From assembly GCF_964355755.1 (NCBI RefSeq), contig NC_092670.1, forward strand, positions 33,281,795-33,345,794: a stretch of DNA of 64,000 bases, written 5' to 3'. Positions 1-15,000 of this stretch are shown in pieces (the stretch's first letter is position 1; every line of letters begins with the position of its first letter). The DNA comes from Antedon mediterranea (taxonomy: Eukaryota; Echinodermata; Crinoidea; Comatulida; Antedonidae). Position numbers and translations under genes: made by a program. The notes beneath the pieces were generated by a model that made no database searches, was not told the DNA's origin, and worked only from the letters and a program-made list of their open reading frames with translations.

Positions 1-3000
1 CATATGCATCCATCTCAATGGCAACTGAGCTTGCACTTCCATCAGCATTGTTCCAAGTATTCATACGGTTCTTTCTGGTGATATCTTGCTCAAGAGACAT
101 TGCCGACATCTGCTTTGGTATTGATGATGTCTTCTTCATTGTATCACTACCAGTCTTTTGATGCCGAGAACTCTCTGACCCAAGTCTACTTGAGTAAATC
201 ATGAAAGAAATTTTCCCTGCAGTTAACAGAACATCAAATGGTGTGAACTTTGGCCTTTTCTTTTTTGGTTTTTCAATTTTTCCTGCTATTAGATTGGTAG
301 TTCTTTCACCAGCTTGGCTTTCAAATCCTGCTGATGTAATGTTCACAGATGATGTCTCACTTCCAAGACCACTGTCCTCCACTGGCCGTACCCTCAAAAG
401 TGGTTTGTCCTCATACTCTTTAGTACTAGATGATTTAGCTTTGGTTTTTGTTGAAGGGGACAACTTAGCAAAGGCACCGATGTTCGTTTGTAATACCATC
501 TGTGCTAATAAGACTTGTCCAGCACTCAGATATAAGTCAATATCACTTGTAATGTTAAACTCCAGTGAATGTCCACAGACAGTAATCCGCTTAAAGAGAA
601 CAGTTTAATAATTATTTTTCATAAATCTAATTAAAAATATAAATATCAGTAGAATTTATGAAAGAATAGCTAAACAAGAGAGAATGCTATCGACAAAACG
701 ACCTTGACATCATTTAGAATAAACAAATGGAAGAGGGTCACTTCAAGTAAGCTGTACTGACGTAGTATACAACTGTTAGAGCAACCCTTGTAAAACAAAG
801 TTAAATAAAAAATAAATAAATATGCCAGACACTTTCGAAACGCTGAATGTGTGTCCTGGTAGAGTCTAAATAATACCTTTATACAGTATTTGTTTTAACT
901 GAAAAATTATTGTAATTCTGCTGATAAAAGAAAATGATAATGATGCAGACTGAATTAAAATGTCAAAATACCTTTTTACTATCTGCATCTGAAGAAGGTT
1001 TGTCCATGATTATTGCTGGTGCTGCAACAACCCTCAGGTCAAAGCTATGCACTATCGGGCTAACGCTGATTTGTTGAGGGCTTTGCCTATAATAACAAAA
1101 AGTAACAAACAATTTTTCTATTTTCAAGTTTAACTGTTCCAATTTCTAGAATAAATGCAAACTCCACTTATTCAACTGTATCAATAAAAAGATTATACTC
1201 TTTATAATTAAGAGAAGCAAATTACAGGAATTTGTTAAACAACTTCCATTTATAGTATCAGATGTATTGAAAAGTAAAACCAAAATATATTATGCCTGCT
1301 CACCTTGCTTTGGCCATGTTCCACTCCAATGCTGGGTTCTGAGTCAGTGTTACACTACCATCATCAGCTGAGCCTAACTCTTGAATGCCTTGATCGCTGG
1401 CCTTGGCTAAGTCATCCCACAGAATAGTACATAGGCTCACTGCATTAATATCTAGTTGATATTGTCTATCTTCGACCTCCGACCCAGGTTGCTGTGTTAT
1501 CCCAGCATGCATTGCTTTTCTGAAGAATAAATTATTTTTTTAAATAAATGAACTTAACCTATATGTTATCGTTTTCATTGCCATTTTTTTTAAATGTAGG
1601 CATAGAACTTATAACACAAGAATCTCCTGTTCGTCCGAAGCGCGTAACAATTTTGAAAGGCATTGTGGGATAGAATAGAGCTAATGGGTGGCGCCATTGT
1701 GAGCCATGGAGAAGCGCGCCCGCATCAAATTAGAAAGTCAAAATCATAGAGGGGGTCTGCTAATACTATAGGGGGGATAGAGTAATTGACTGAGCCCTCT
1801 ACTGGAGTAATGCGCCTTCAACAAATTAGAAATTCAAAATCATAGAGGGGATCTGCTAATACTATTGGGGGGATAGAGTAATTGACTGAGCCCTCTATAG
1901 GAATTAATAGTTTTGACTTCCTAGTTTGGAGGGGGCGTTGCTCCATGCTGTGAAATGGCGTCGCCCAGTTTGACCTTTTAACCCTGTACTTCCGATACTG
2001 TGTTTTGAATGCAAATTGAAGAACAGGAGATTCTTGTGTTATAAGTTCTTTGGTCTAACCTGTATATTTCTTGTTTGAGAACCATTCTTTGTAGCGGGTT
2101 GTCTACATTCGGAGTCAGAGAGATGGACTTGACATGGGTCAAGAAACAATCTTGGTTGATTTCTCCAGACAATATTATTGGTGTATTTGAATCACAGCCT
2201 GGAACAAAGAGCCTAAACTCTTGACAATCAATGTACAATAGAGGCAGCTTTCTTGTTGAGATTATCTCCTCATTGGTAGACTTCTTACTGATGCTCGTTC
2301 TGGTAATCTCGGAAGCACTCACTGAGCTAGCTACTGAGGGTACTCCTCGCAAAGACCTTCTAAACCTGTCATGACGACTGAATATGTTCGGAGTTGCTTC
2401 TGATTTTATAGAAGAATTTGGTGATAAATCGATCATGAAGATATTTAACATCGAAGCTAAAACTGGACACCAAACAACGATGTCACAAGGCTGCGTAGAC
2501 AAGACGACCTCGTTGACATACTGGTTCATTTTTGCGATTGGTTCTTGTGGTTTACTTTTCGACCGATACAATCTCTTTTTGACGGATTTGCTTAAGGCAC
2601 GTGTAAATGTAAGTGTCAGAAAGCCATGAGCCTTTGAATCGCGGGATTTTGCCGGAGAACGCTGACTGTAGAGTCCGTACGAAGTAGATGATTTATGGGA
2701 AGTGACTTTGGTGACTAGCGGCAATTGTTTTGTAATGGTGTCTGTACAGGAAAGTATAACACCTTTGTATGGACCAGTAGTCCATGATTTGTTCCTGCAT
2801 AGAAATATAAAAGGTCAAGAGATTTAACAAACATGCTTTTTGGTTAAAGTGATGCAACATTAAAATGGCATATTCAACAAAGAGACACTATATCTTTAAA
2901 GGATGCTTTGCAGTCATATTGAAGTTCATTAGCCGAGAAAATAGAAAAAATATTGCAAATTGTTTTTAAAAATCTGACTAGTGATTAGTACCATTGATTA

Positions 3001-6000
3001 TCACCATCGAATACCTAATTAATCAATTAATCAAATAGCGAGCATAATTGTTGATGTGGTCATATAAAATATAATAATTTTTAAGTTTATCTTACCGTTT
3101 GATGTAATGCTTAACATTCAACCCACCAATCTTACATTTGAGCTTGGAATAAACTTCTTGAATATCAAGAGAAAACGTCAGATCTTCTAAATCGGACTGC
3201 AGCTTCAAATCTTTGAAGATGAACAGAAGAAAAGACGTTTATTTTTTGTGGAGCTTGTAAACTCATTGAAATGTCAATCAAAACTTGGACTTGTAAAGCT
3301 CTGTCTAAACTATCAATCTTTATGTGCACAAATATGGTAGTGATATACTTAAAATTACATATGGTAGTGATATGACATCATCATGTCCATATATGTATTT
3401 TTGTCCAGTTTGAGTTTGATAGCGCAGACAGAGGTTTAGAATATATTGGTTATTTATTACAATGTTTTTATATCTTCTACATATTGAATGACCTCTTCAG
3501 TACAATGTTCAACAACTAACAACTATTGCCAGCATTCAAAATCTTGGAATTATTATTTATACTTAAAGCCAATTTACACTGTCGAGCTGTAATGGTAAGC
3601 AGTAAACGGAAAACAAGAATATAGAATATATGTTTATTCTTAGAAATCCGGTCAGGATAGATACATATTCTACGCTTGACAAGCTACACGGTGTGTGCTT
3701 ACCGTTATCGTCCGTGTAAATTGAACTTACGTAGTTCAGAAATTTCTAACAGGAAAAATATTCACCTTGAGTTTTACCATTGCAATCCTCAGTTGCAAAC
3801 AGGTTGGCTGAAAATTTATTCAGCGTTAGTTGTAGCCAAAGTGACAACCTTATACCGCCTACACCACCCTCATGCTCATCACTATCAGGTGTTGATGATA
3901 CATCAAGGGTTGATGACATGCTGGTGGATGTGTCCTGAGGCTGATGTTTCTCAGGCTGTCCAGATGATGATAAACTGCTTAGCGTCTTAACAGGAGACTG
4001 CCGAGTTGTTGGTTTAGCACCTTGGTTTCTCAATGTGAGCTTTAATCTTTCTTTGGGCTGAGATGCTGCTTGTTTTACTGCATCTAATGCAGAACATGTA
4101 ACGCCCACAAGAAGAGTCACCTAAAAAATTAATTTCATTCTTTACAAAAACAATTCAATTGGGGAGTAAAATCTAGTCCTTTAAAACATTAACCAGAAAT
4201 TAATTTAGGCTCATTTTAAGACACAATAGTTCCATAGTTAATACAGACCGAAGTAGACCAGTAAATCGATAACAAGGCCTAATGTATCTTATAATGATTC
4301 TACACCTATAAATAGCTACCTGTGGTTTTGAACAGTTCACTTTAACCGTCTTCATATCCGAATGAAGGCAAAATCCAAAAACATTCTTAGTGGAGAGCGT
4401 TCCAGCACTACTAGTGACGGCCAATGTTGAATTAATGCTCATTGGTTCAAGAAGATAGAGGGCGGTAGATTGTGGATGTAGGGTATACAAACTGAAGGAT
4501 GTTGCTGATATAGACCAGGGAAACTTTTGACCTAAAAAAAAGAAATTTAGTAAAATCAACCCTCTCAAAACCGAAATTTCCTTTCTACTATTTAAAATAC
4601 AATAGGCGTAAGAGCCAATAGATTAGCCAATAAATACACTTTCAGGTAAAATACAGTTTATTTTTTAACCATATTTTTAATATATCACCTAAATATAATA
4701 TGGTTTACAAGGCTGATGATAGGTTTGTGGTACACCATTAGTTTCACCTTTATTTTTGAAGCACGAAAACTTAACTTTACCACCTCAATATAGTAATCTG
4801 CATGCTTTCCCTCCAGTTGTCTCTCTGCTGTTTGAGTTTCTGTCAACTTAACATGTTAAACATATCTATAGATATCTTTTTTTTGGCTTCCAATTTTGCT
4901 TTAACACTTCATTCCTCCCACCAATCTTTTCCCAAATATGCTTCTTTTCATTTGACCTTTAGGTTTTTGCATTTTCAATTCTCTCCCCCATGTTTACACC
5001 ATCTAATTTTCATCAAACCATACATCTCAAAATCTTACAAATGTTATAATTTTTATACAAAATACCTGTTTCTTTAGCCAGGATGTTTGGGTTTAAAGGT
5101 ATGTCTTGTAAAGCTGCAATCTTCCTATGACCAACACTGTTGATTGTTAAAGTTGGCAAACAAATGACAGCAGTTGGAGGAACATTATTTCCCGGAAGAG
5201 CCAAATGCCTAAATAGTTGTGGGATAATCTTTGGTGTATCTCTTGTTAAATGAAGATGGGTGGAAGGTAGATAGATGGAACAGCATTGAAAATCAACCTG
5301 AAGAAACAAAATTAAAAGACATACTGTAACAATAATATCATAAATGTATAGTATAATCAGTGTCAAAGGTGGCTCCTATAATAAATTCCTCTCTTAAAAC
5401 ATCTGTCAAAAATGATGCTCATTATTTATGAAGCTAAAATGCTGGCACTATTTTCTGTTTGAGAAAAACACTACTAATGCATAGAATCCAGGAATTGAAC
5501 ACAGAATACAGTGATTGTTAAACAAGCAATTCATAAAATAAGCTTTTACAATGATGAAAGGGCTTTACAATAGCCAATCATTTGATGAACTTTACTTATA
5601 CGAAAAAGAGTTCTTTAATTTTGTCACTGACGTTGAGTTGCGTAGTTAATGTAACAGTGCTATAATGTTCAAAAAGTTTAAAAAAGGCTATACATATTAT
5701 ATATATACCTGTATGCTGAATTTCTTTAGTTTGTCAAGGTATTCTTGAACCATAGCATTTGAATCTTCATTCTTGCTATCTTTTTTCTTAGCATCCACAT
5801 TAGGCTGTTGAGTTTGAGCTTTCGTAGCGCTCAGCTTTGTCACTTCTTCCTTTGTTATGGATTTATTACTTGAGCCTTCGAAAATGAAAAAAAAAATGAC
5901 ATTCAATTTCAAGAGTAGAGTGTACATCTTAAAAAATTTATTTTTCAAAGGCTTTGAAATTGAATAATTTATATAAAACAGATTGCAATCCAGAAGACCA

Positions 6001-9000
6001 ATAAAGAACAGGGGTAACAAGAACAAGAAACAATGTCTTGGAAAATATTTTAAAAAACAATACAAAGGCTGGCAAACCGCATAATTAATTTATATAACTC
6101 TTTAACTTTAACTCTTTAAGAGTGAGTGAGTGGCCGAGCGGTTAAGACAGTGGAACCGTAATTACGTAGCCATAACATCGGCAGGGGTTCGAGGCTCACT
6201 CACTCCATGGTTCTGGTGGTAGAACGAGTCTTCTCGGATAAGGACTATAAACCGTAGGTCCAGTGTACACATCTAGCTCGTGTGCACTTTAAAGAACCTA
6301 GTACATCTTTCGAGACGAGTAGGGGGTTACCCCGGTGTATTAGTACATCACAGCCACTGATCACCAACTGGGCCCCCTCTGGGAGACCAGTCTTTGACTG
6401 AAGAGGTTACCCAGTATAAATATAAATTTCAATTCAATTCAACACACATGCATAAAAAGATTGCAATGTAGATCATTGTATTTCAAATATTAATTTGTAT
6501 TTTATCTCCTGTATTTATACTGATTGCAATAAAGTTTTATTTGATTGATTGACATACTATGGTCCCCCAGAGATGGGGTTATACAGTCAAGATCAGTGCA
6601 CAATACAAAAAGTATACCTTTAGCTGGTTTTGTCGGAAACACAGTTGTCTTGCTTAACCTTGTGGAATCTCTAGCAGCTTGCTTCAGTATGCTCACATGA
6701 CGAGGTGAGTAGGTTAACCATTGGTAGAGAAGCGGATCAACACAGAATGCCATGCCTTGAATGTCAATTAATATAAAGCCCACCTCATCTGAAAGGCAAT
6801 TTTTTTTTATATTTCCAATTGCTAAGGTCAGTGAGAATCATACTTTAATAGGAATAAAGTTTATTTGATAAAAAGTCTATCTGGACTTAAAACGGGAAAA
6901 AAGTTGCATTCTTGAACCCCTAGTTTAATAATAAAGAATACACTAAAATGTGATTAAATCTCAAAAGAAATAGAGTTCATGTTGGACAGGCTATTACATT
7001 AGAAAGGGGACCCCAATGAAAATAAGTTTTTTATTAAACTTTCTTGGGTTATCCTCAGTTCATTCAGTTAATATTATTTTCTTGTACTTTTTCTTTTTTT
7101 TTCCCGAAATCTGTGTCTGTACGTAAAATTGAATGAACTGAAATAAATAAAAGAAATGCTTAGCTTTTGGCAGATTTCCACAAACATGTAATCAAAAATT
7201 TAAAATGTGTGACAATAGGAAAAAAGTAAAACGTTCTAGTTAAACAAAAATTGATGATTAATTATTCAAAATATAATAAAGCTAATACAAACAAAACCAC
7301 TGTTCTTCTACATCTTGTCAATAACAAAACGAGATTATAAAGAATATTATTATTATTATAGTTACAAAACTGAAAAACTACAAAAAATCTTCTAAAGTCA
7401 GTAAAAACCTACCATGTATTGTTGCACTATCAGCTGTCTTTGGTATTTGAACTGTGAACGTAATGGCGTCTTGCTGGTACACTCCGGTAACACTATCTGA
7501 CTTGTCTGTCTTTTTGTAGTATTCTACTGAATGAACTTTGCCTGTTTCTACAGGTGCTTGAAAAAGTGGTGTCACTACTATTTTTCCATTTTCTGATACA
7601 AAAAAGAAATCACATTTAACGTCTACTTTTCCATTTTCTGCTAAAAAAAGTAAATTACATTTAACTTCTACAGTATGGTTGTATGAACTTTAAACTTGCA
7701 ACCAATGTCTTGACTCCCATTGGTTGAGCTTCTGATCACCTATTGATGTGTGATACAGTGTCACATAATGACATGTGTGATCAGTGTAACATAGATTGTC
7801 TGTATTATGGGTCTAGACCTTAAACTACAGCAAGGGTACTGTTGAATCAGTATTTCTACTGAATATGGATCAGAAAGTTGGACCATTGAGAATAAAATTG
7901 CAACAAAGAATCAGTAACAAAGTATAATATGGCTCTTTAGCTGTACCAAAAAATAACAGAAAAATAAGAAGACTGAAATTTGCAGAAGAAATCATTGCAG
8001 CAGCTGTGGCAGCCAAAACATGGGCTTGCAAACAAAGGAAGACCAGCATTTACATACATTGATGTACTAGAGACAGATACTTGTATGCAGAGAGAGGAAC
8101 TGGCTGTCACAATGGCAGATATGAAGTTATGAAGGAATGTAGTTATATAAGTTCATAACATAATGCATAATACAGATGCCACATATGATACATGTGACAC
8201 TATATAACAAAATGTGTCTATGATACTAGACAAATAATTTATTGAGATTTGTGACAAGGTTCAGAGAATCAGGTGCTTTTATCCTAAATAATAAGTATAA
8301 TATCAATCCAAATTTGATTTCACCAATTATACTAAAATGGCAATTCATACAAACCTAGTGACTGAATACAAATTGTAGCGCCACCTAGAGTTCCTGACAT
8401 TGCTTTCACATGACAGCTTTCACTAATCTTGATTTCAATGTCTGATAATGACATCTCCAGCATTGGTTGTCCAGATGGGAAAGCTTTCACTACCATAAAA
8501 CAAAAATTTTAAAATTCAGTCAAAAGAGTTATATTTATATTATTATTATTATTAGTCATTCCAACATACGTAATAATATATGTTGACTGCAGTCATTATT
8601 ATTATTTTATTCCTTTTAGAAAGAATGCTATACACAGTAATTGTATTTCAAAAACCGTTTGTATAACCAATTGATAACGGAAGGAGTGGGTGGGATAAAA
8701 CTATTGTCTAACCTTGTACAGATTCAAATCATTACCTGATGGTTTAAAAATATCTTGTTGAAGAGTGTCTTCATCAAACCTCACCAGCATTGGCACATCT
8801 TCTGCCCAGGTCTTGTACAATTCTTGTAAGAGTAGCAACTGAGCTTTGGTGGCATTAGCTGCAATACTTGGAAGTTCAACTAACATCTCAGAGTTAACTA
8901 TCCTGGGGTTTGTCCTGGAGAACCAAAATTATTAGATTAGTTTTAAAATCTATCTTTACCTCTTTATCTTTGAGCCTACCATCCCCCAGCTATGGCCTGA

Positions 9001-12000
9001 AAAAAGACAATTATAATCATTATTCTAATAAACACTCACCAATACATAGGTAAAAGTAACTTCTTGTGGTATGCAGCAGCACTGAATGATGGCAGGAGGT
9101 TAAGAATTATAGAAGAGTTGATCTCCTTGTAGCCAACCTGAGTAAGTCCAACTTGAACGCCAAACAACTGTTTAATAATAAAAATACAATACTTGTGCTG
9201 TACACGTGAAGCCAACATATCGCTTGGCATGATGGAGGTACAAAGGAGGACAAAGGTAACAGAAGAAGGGACTGTTAAACGGGCCTTCTTTACCATTCTT
9301 TTCATTTCAATAAATAGGAAGATCCAAAAGAGCTTACTGGTGATATATAAGGGATTACTGCCACATGTTTCATGCTGCTGAACTGTACTAATATGAGCTT
9401 AGAGGAATATCAGTTTAAATGGAGGAACAAGATGCGCAAGACAGCAAGGAATGGAGAGTTGGTGCAGCAGCATGAAACATGTCAGCCAGTAAGCCCTTAT
9501 ATATCCCCTTTTTTTTTATTTAAATAAATTATTCAACAATGTGTACAAAGGAACATGATTAAGTTACTATATTAAGTTATATAAGTTAATATGTCAAAGA
9601 AAAGCATAACTCTTAATTACATTCAGATCATAGGTTTTTTATGGTAAGTTTCATTGTGTTATTTCCAAAACATTTTATTTGAATTCCATTTTGATCACAT
9701 TTTGATGGAATTAGTTCTATATCCATTTCAAACATATTTGACAGGTAGTTCCATATCTAAAGCTCTGTCTAAACTTCAAACTAACTTGACAAAAACAGTG
9801 TGATGTGCCCAAATATGGTAGTGATATGATGTCATCGTGTCCATATATGGGCACATCACAATATTTGTCACATAAAATAGTGTAGACATAGCTTTAAATC
9901 CAATCAGTCATAGTATATATATTACCTTATAATAGTTGTGAGAATAACAACAATGTAGCAGATTATCTGAAGGTCGTTGAACTTTGCTGACCGCTTTGAT
10001 CAACTTTCTAGTGTACATTGGAAGAGTCGACTGAATATCAATTCTATCGATCTGAACTGCAAGTGCTGGCAGAAGTGAGGCCTTATTTCCAAAATCTCCA
10101 TCTTTTAAATCCTGTGTACAAAATTTACACCTCTTTTATTTTTGAAGAAAGTGTTTGTGTTTGTATATTATTATTTTATGTAGGTGTTACAGAAAAATAT
10201 TTACTTATTTTAACTGGAGGAGGGAAGGAAATGTCATGGCATAATTCAATAATATGGCGCGATAACTTAGGGCCTAGGAACTAGTTAGGTTAATTCATTG
10301 TAAATATTCAATGACAATGACATGTGCTACTGAACCTCTCTTTTGTTTACACCATACTGTGGATTCTGATTCCAAGGCAACAACCAATGATACAAGATAT
10401 ACAGGTTATAGGTCAATGCAAATTGAAATCTATTGCCAATAACCTAGTAGCGCTATTGTGAAAATTTACCAACAATTTCCACAATCATTTAACAATACAA
10501 ATGTGGGTAGTTCATGAATTTTATAAAACATTTTAACTACCATTTTTGCAGGCTGCTTTTCATCATAGCGTGGGTGCTCTGCCGCATTTACAGTTAAGTT
10601 CAATCCAAGGATGGTGATATGTGTGCTGCGACTTGATACAAAGTCTTCAAGTTGTTCGATTTGATCAGAAGTAGGAGTTGGACGCGATTCATCTACGATT
10701 TCTGGAAGGAATGAAAAAAGAAATGAGAAAATTCTTTTCCATATTTTTATATAGAAAAACATGATATATTATAATATCATGATTAGCAAAATATTCCTTA
10801 AAGCTCTGTCTACACTATGAAGCTTTATGTGACATGATGTGCCCATATATGGACATGATGACATCATTTCACTAACATATTTGGGCACATAACTTTTTTT
10901 TAGTTATAGTGTAGACAGAGTTTTAGAATTGGTAAAATACACCATAGTTACATAGTCGTCAAATACTGTCTGCTAAAAATACAATAGACGCACCGCAGTA
11001 ATATAATACCATATAAAATAACTTAATTAGTTTTCTTACTTAATGTCAAAACAATCTTGTTTGGGTTAATACTAAAATACATTACCAAAGACTACTTCCC
11101 AAACCAAAATTCAAAAAAATCAAATTAAAATTATTTTTCTTAAATTTCTCATGTCAACCTTAATACAACAATACCTGGTTTAACTTGGCTGTATGGTTCG
11201 TAGTCATGGTCGTTCGCAAACGTAATCGCCTTCTGAACCCGGTGAACCATGCTACTAGTGATGTGTACTTCTCCGGGAAAAAACACAATACGTTTGTTGG
11301 AGACTTCCTTGGCCTCAAAGACTGTATCTTTTGAAGTACTTTGATGCGAGTGCTGACTTGAGCTTTCTGAAGCTGATTAAAAAGATATAATTAATATCAT
11401 TAATCAAAGATGATCTGAAGGTACCTGTATTCACATATCTGCAGGCCGAAAAATATTTTGTTCTCAAAAGAAAATTTCAGAAAATGGCATGTATCTATTA
11501 AAGTATAATACTGCACTGCTTGTTACGACGAAACCATGATACTGTACCTTACAAAGAAAAAGACATATATAGGATTGAAAAGTGTTTTACCATTTGTTTA
11601 TAGTTTCTGTAAAAGTTCCTATTTGTTATGTACTGTACCATTAGTTTTGGCAGGAGAACAAGACAAAAATTTCTATCTGTAAACATTTACCATATTTATT
11701 TGAAAAATTCTTCCTCCCCACACCCCCTCCCCCTCCAACTCGAATAAATTCCCGCACTAAAAATAAGCTCAAGGCCCCCTTCTTCCTACACCCCTCCCCC
11801 TCCCCTCAAAATAAAAAAATTAGTTTATACCATCAGTTTGATCCCCGTTTTGTTCCTCCATGGTGTACAGGTAGTCAACCCAGAAGGCTCCCCATCGAGT
11901 CTTTGCCCAGCTCTCAGTGTACTTTTGCTGGTGATGATCAGTGTCCAAGATGTACAGTGTACGTGACAAATTATTCTCAGCGCTCATTGGATCAAACAGT

Positions 12001-15000
12001 GAGTTGTACGTGTAGTTTGGTAGCTTCGTCTCATAATCTTTGTCACCAATACTGATAAAATGGGCCTATAGTTGATAGAAAACAAATATTGGATTATTGA
12101 TATCAATATTACTACTAATTAAACATTTTTCTAATCCTTGGATAGGGTTCTGAACAGCTTGAATTGAAAGAGCTGTATGGAATACAGCTTGAGAAATATA
12201 CTTATTTCATTTCATTTATTTATTCTTTATTTCGTATTCAAATGTACATATACAGCATTACAGATACAAAGCTCTTTAACTAATATACATAATTACATAA
12301 TGAAACAATACAATACAAAACCCATGGACCAAGAGTTGAAAAAGTTAAAGTATGGATTCTCCTCATTCGATGACTACAAACATTTAATAATTTTTTTTGT
12401 ATTTCTTCATGCTTTGGTTAATCCACATTTTTATTTTTCTTGGTTGAACCAGATGTTGAAGTCTTTGAGCTTATTGGTCTCTACAGACAAAACGGAAAAA
12501 CTATTTACCATTTATGTTTATCATACTTATGAATATTACATAGCCTATGTAAATACACGAACGTGAATGGTTGAAACTGCATCACATGACAACCGCTGCG
12601 AGGATGGTAAATCATAAATATCCTCGAGAACGATTATATTGACTGAGTAATTTTCGCGTAATTATCGGGTCCCTGTCATAAATCAAATAAATTCTCGAGT
12701 ACGATGATATTGACTGTGTAATTTTCGTATGGTAACACTCACGTTTGCCGATAAATAAATAAAAGTCATCTACTGGGTCTTGAACTCGCAATGAAATTGT
12801 CACTCTATCACAAGACAACGCTTCATGCGCTGCGCAACGGAACTTGCTTGAAGAAATTAATCATCTAAACTATTTAAACTATGCATACATAGCGCCCTCA
12901 TTTATTTTTAGTCCTCCCTAGATGTGATGAAACACCGTTTGTGATTGGTTAATACTCACAGTAGTAACCAGTATGCGCGCGACACACTGAACATCCGGTG
13001 ATTCGGCTTGAAGAAGACGAATTATTATTTATTTGGCCTAGCCTACCTGATAACATTATTATTATTAATGTAGGCTTATTGATGGAAATTCTTCTGTTAT
13101 TATTTAAACGACCTAGGCTACTGAATATTTTATTGCCAAGGAATCATTAATTAGTAATTATCTGTATATTATTCTTCGCAAGGTAAGGTGTCTGGGCAGC
13201 TTGTTTACATACAATACAAAAAGGAGGCCTTGCCTAGCTACCCAACCCAAAAGATATTCTACTTATTGTTGGCTATGTAATATAACAGATATCGCCTTTT
13301 ATATCGGTAAAATATAAGATTAGACATCCCCTTGGGAATGATATTAAGTTCTTGGGAATTATATATTCCCTCGAACATCATATCATTCCCTCGGGGATGT
13401 CTAATCTTATATTTAACCTCTAAGCAGTCAATATCTGTATAATATTGCTTTGTGTGTGTAAAGGAACTTAGTGAGTTGGCGCCGCATTTCCTGCCTTTGT
13501 TTACAATTATAAAGTAAAATCCCAATTATTATCTTTAGGTTTTTTCACAGCGCCTCCTATGGTTTAATTTATTATTATAGCACCCTCTATAGTTTCATAA
13601 AACTCTCCCGATATTTAATTTTTCAAAGTAGGGACGTCTGTCCTAAGCTCATTATTACAGTAGTTCCTTGTCTGGAAGCCTGTCCAAATGACAATAAATT
13701 GCTTTCTGTCTTCACATACTAAACAAAAACGTATCTACCTGTGGTTTAATGCTATGAGTCTCAATATAATCTTGAAACGTTTCATCGAATCCACATGTGC
13801 AGTCTCCAATACCATTCAATTGTATCTCACTAAATGCTATTTGTACATTGAAGAACAACAGGCCATGTAAAAGGACTTCCAGAGTTGCACCATTTAAATG
13901 TAATTTTAAGTATGGTTTAAACGTTGGTTTACATGGTCCATAAAATGATCTATTTGCAGTATATTCTGTCATCTGAAATATAATTATTTTTATTAATACT
14001 TGTAAGGTAAAAGTAATGCATGTTTGGTAATAAAAACTTATTTTATATTGTTATTCTTTATTTTTCCATTCAAAACTGGCATAAAAAATACTGTAGAAAA
14101 TTCATTACAATATTATATTAAACAAGTTAAATTGTCTGCATGTATGGAAAAAAACAGTATTCCTGAAACTTCCTAAAAGTACAGAAAGTAAAGTGGTAGT
14201 AGGCCAAATTAGTATGTCATGATTTCTCCTTTTCTGTGAGAAAAAGAATTCCTGGCTCTTGGCTGTGGTCTTGGAGGAAAATAAGTAAACCATGGTAATC
14301 CAAGAACAGGATACTGAGCTCCGGAGATTAAAGGGTTTATCTGTGGCTGCGACACTATCAATTCTACATCCCTTAAAACTTTTGGATTGGCCAATTGGCT
14401 TCCTTAACTGTTTGACACTGCGAAGAATAATATGTACATAGTACTGTTGGTATTTGTCGCAGCCAGACATAAGATCTGAGGTCTGTTACGAGTTCCTATC
14501 TTGGCAATGCGAGCTCAGCGTATTGTTGTAAGATTGTGAAAGTTAGCATTTATGCTATTGTATTCAATACCTTAAATGTGATGGAAGCCGTAGAACAGTA
14601 CATGCCAACCGAGAGGGTGGTATTAGCTGGTTTTCTAGATGTTCCAACATCACCTTCAAGCTCTTCATCATCCTCGTAGGAAATGATTTCTGGAACATAT
14701 GACCAGGCCCATGCCATCCACCCAGGTTGGTGCTGACTTTGATCATCTTCTGAGGAAACTGCATCTAAAATATATCAGATAATAAATAATTTAAATGAAG
14801 ACACTTCCATTACAGTATAGTACATATTTAATAGAGTTCTAATATTCACTTTGAAAACAGGTTACTTCAAATGTGTTGTGGTCAGATTAAGTAAGTTGTT
14901 ATTAAGTTTGCGATACACCACATAGTAATGAACTTCACTTATATTCCCAGTTAACCATATATTTTACTAATAGATACAAGTTTGTTTTGCAATATCGTAC

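Noticed and set aside
201-608. 135-codon plus-strand frame at the left edge
   Set aside because: It is antisense to the VPS13B exon 589-1, which matches the human protein and joins its neighbours in phase.
4802-5077. 91-codon plus-strand frame rich in Leu, Phe and Ser
   Set aside because: It lies across a VPS13B intron and is antisense at its end to a supported exon; the composition reflects T-rich DNA.
6121-6205. tRNA-Leu/Ser-like gene with box A and box B
   Set aside because: It continues into a body and AATTC-rich tail shared with another copy at 35375, so it is the head of a SINE, not a tRNA gene.
12177-12566. 129-codon plus-strand frame
   Set aside because: It covers a LINE-tail-like sequence and AT-rich intron; there are no conserved motifs.
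14105-14470. Overlapping minus-strand frames of 121 and 61 codons between two VPS13B exons
   Set aside because: The flanking exons join in phase without it and the human protein has nothing at this point. The 61-codon frame looks somewhat protein-like but matches no family I know, so it may be an old insertion.
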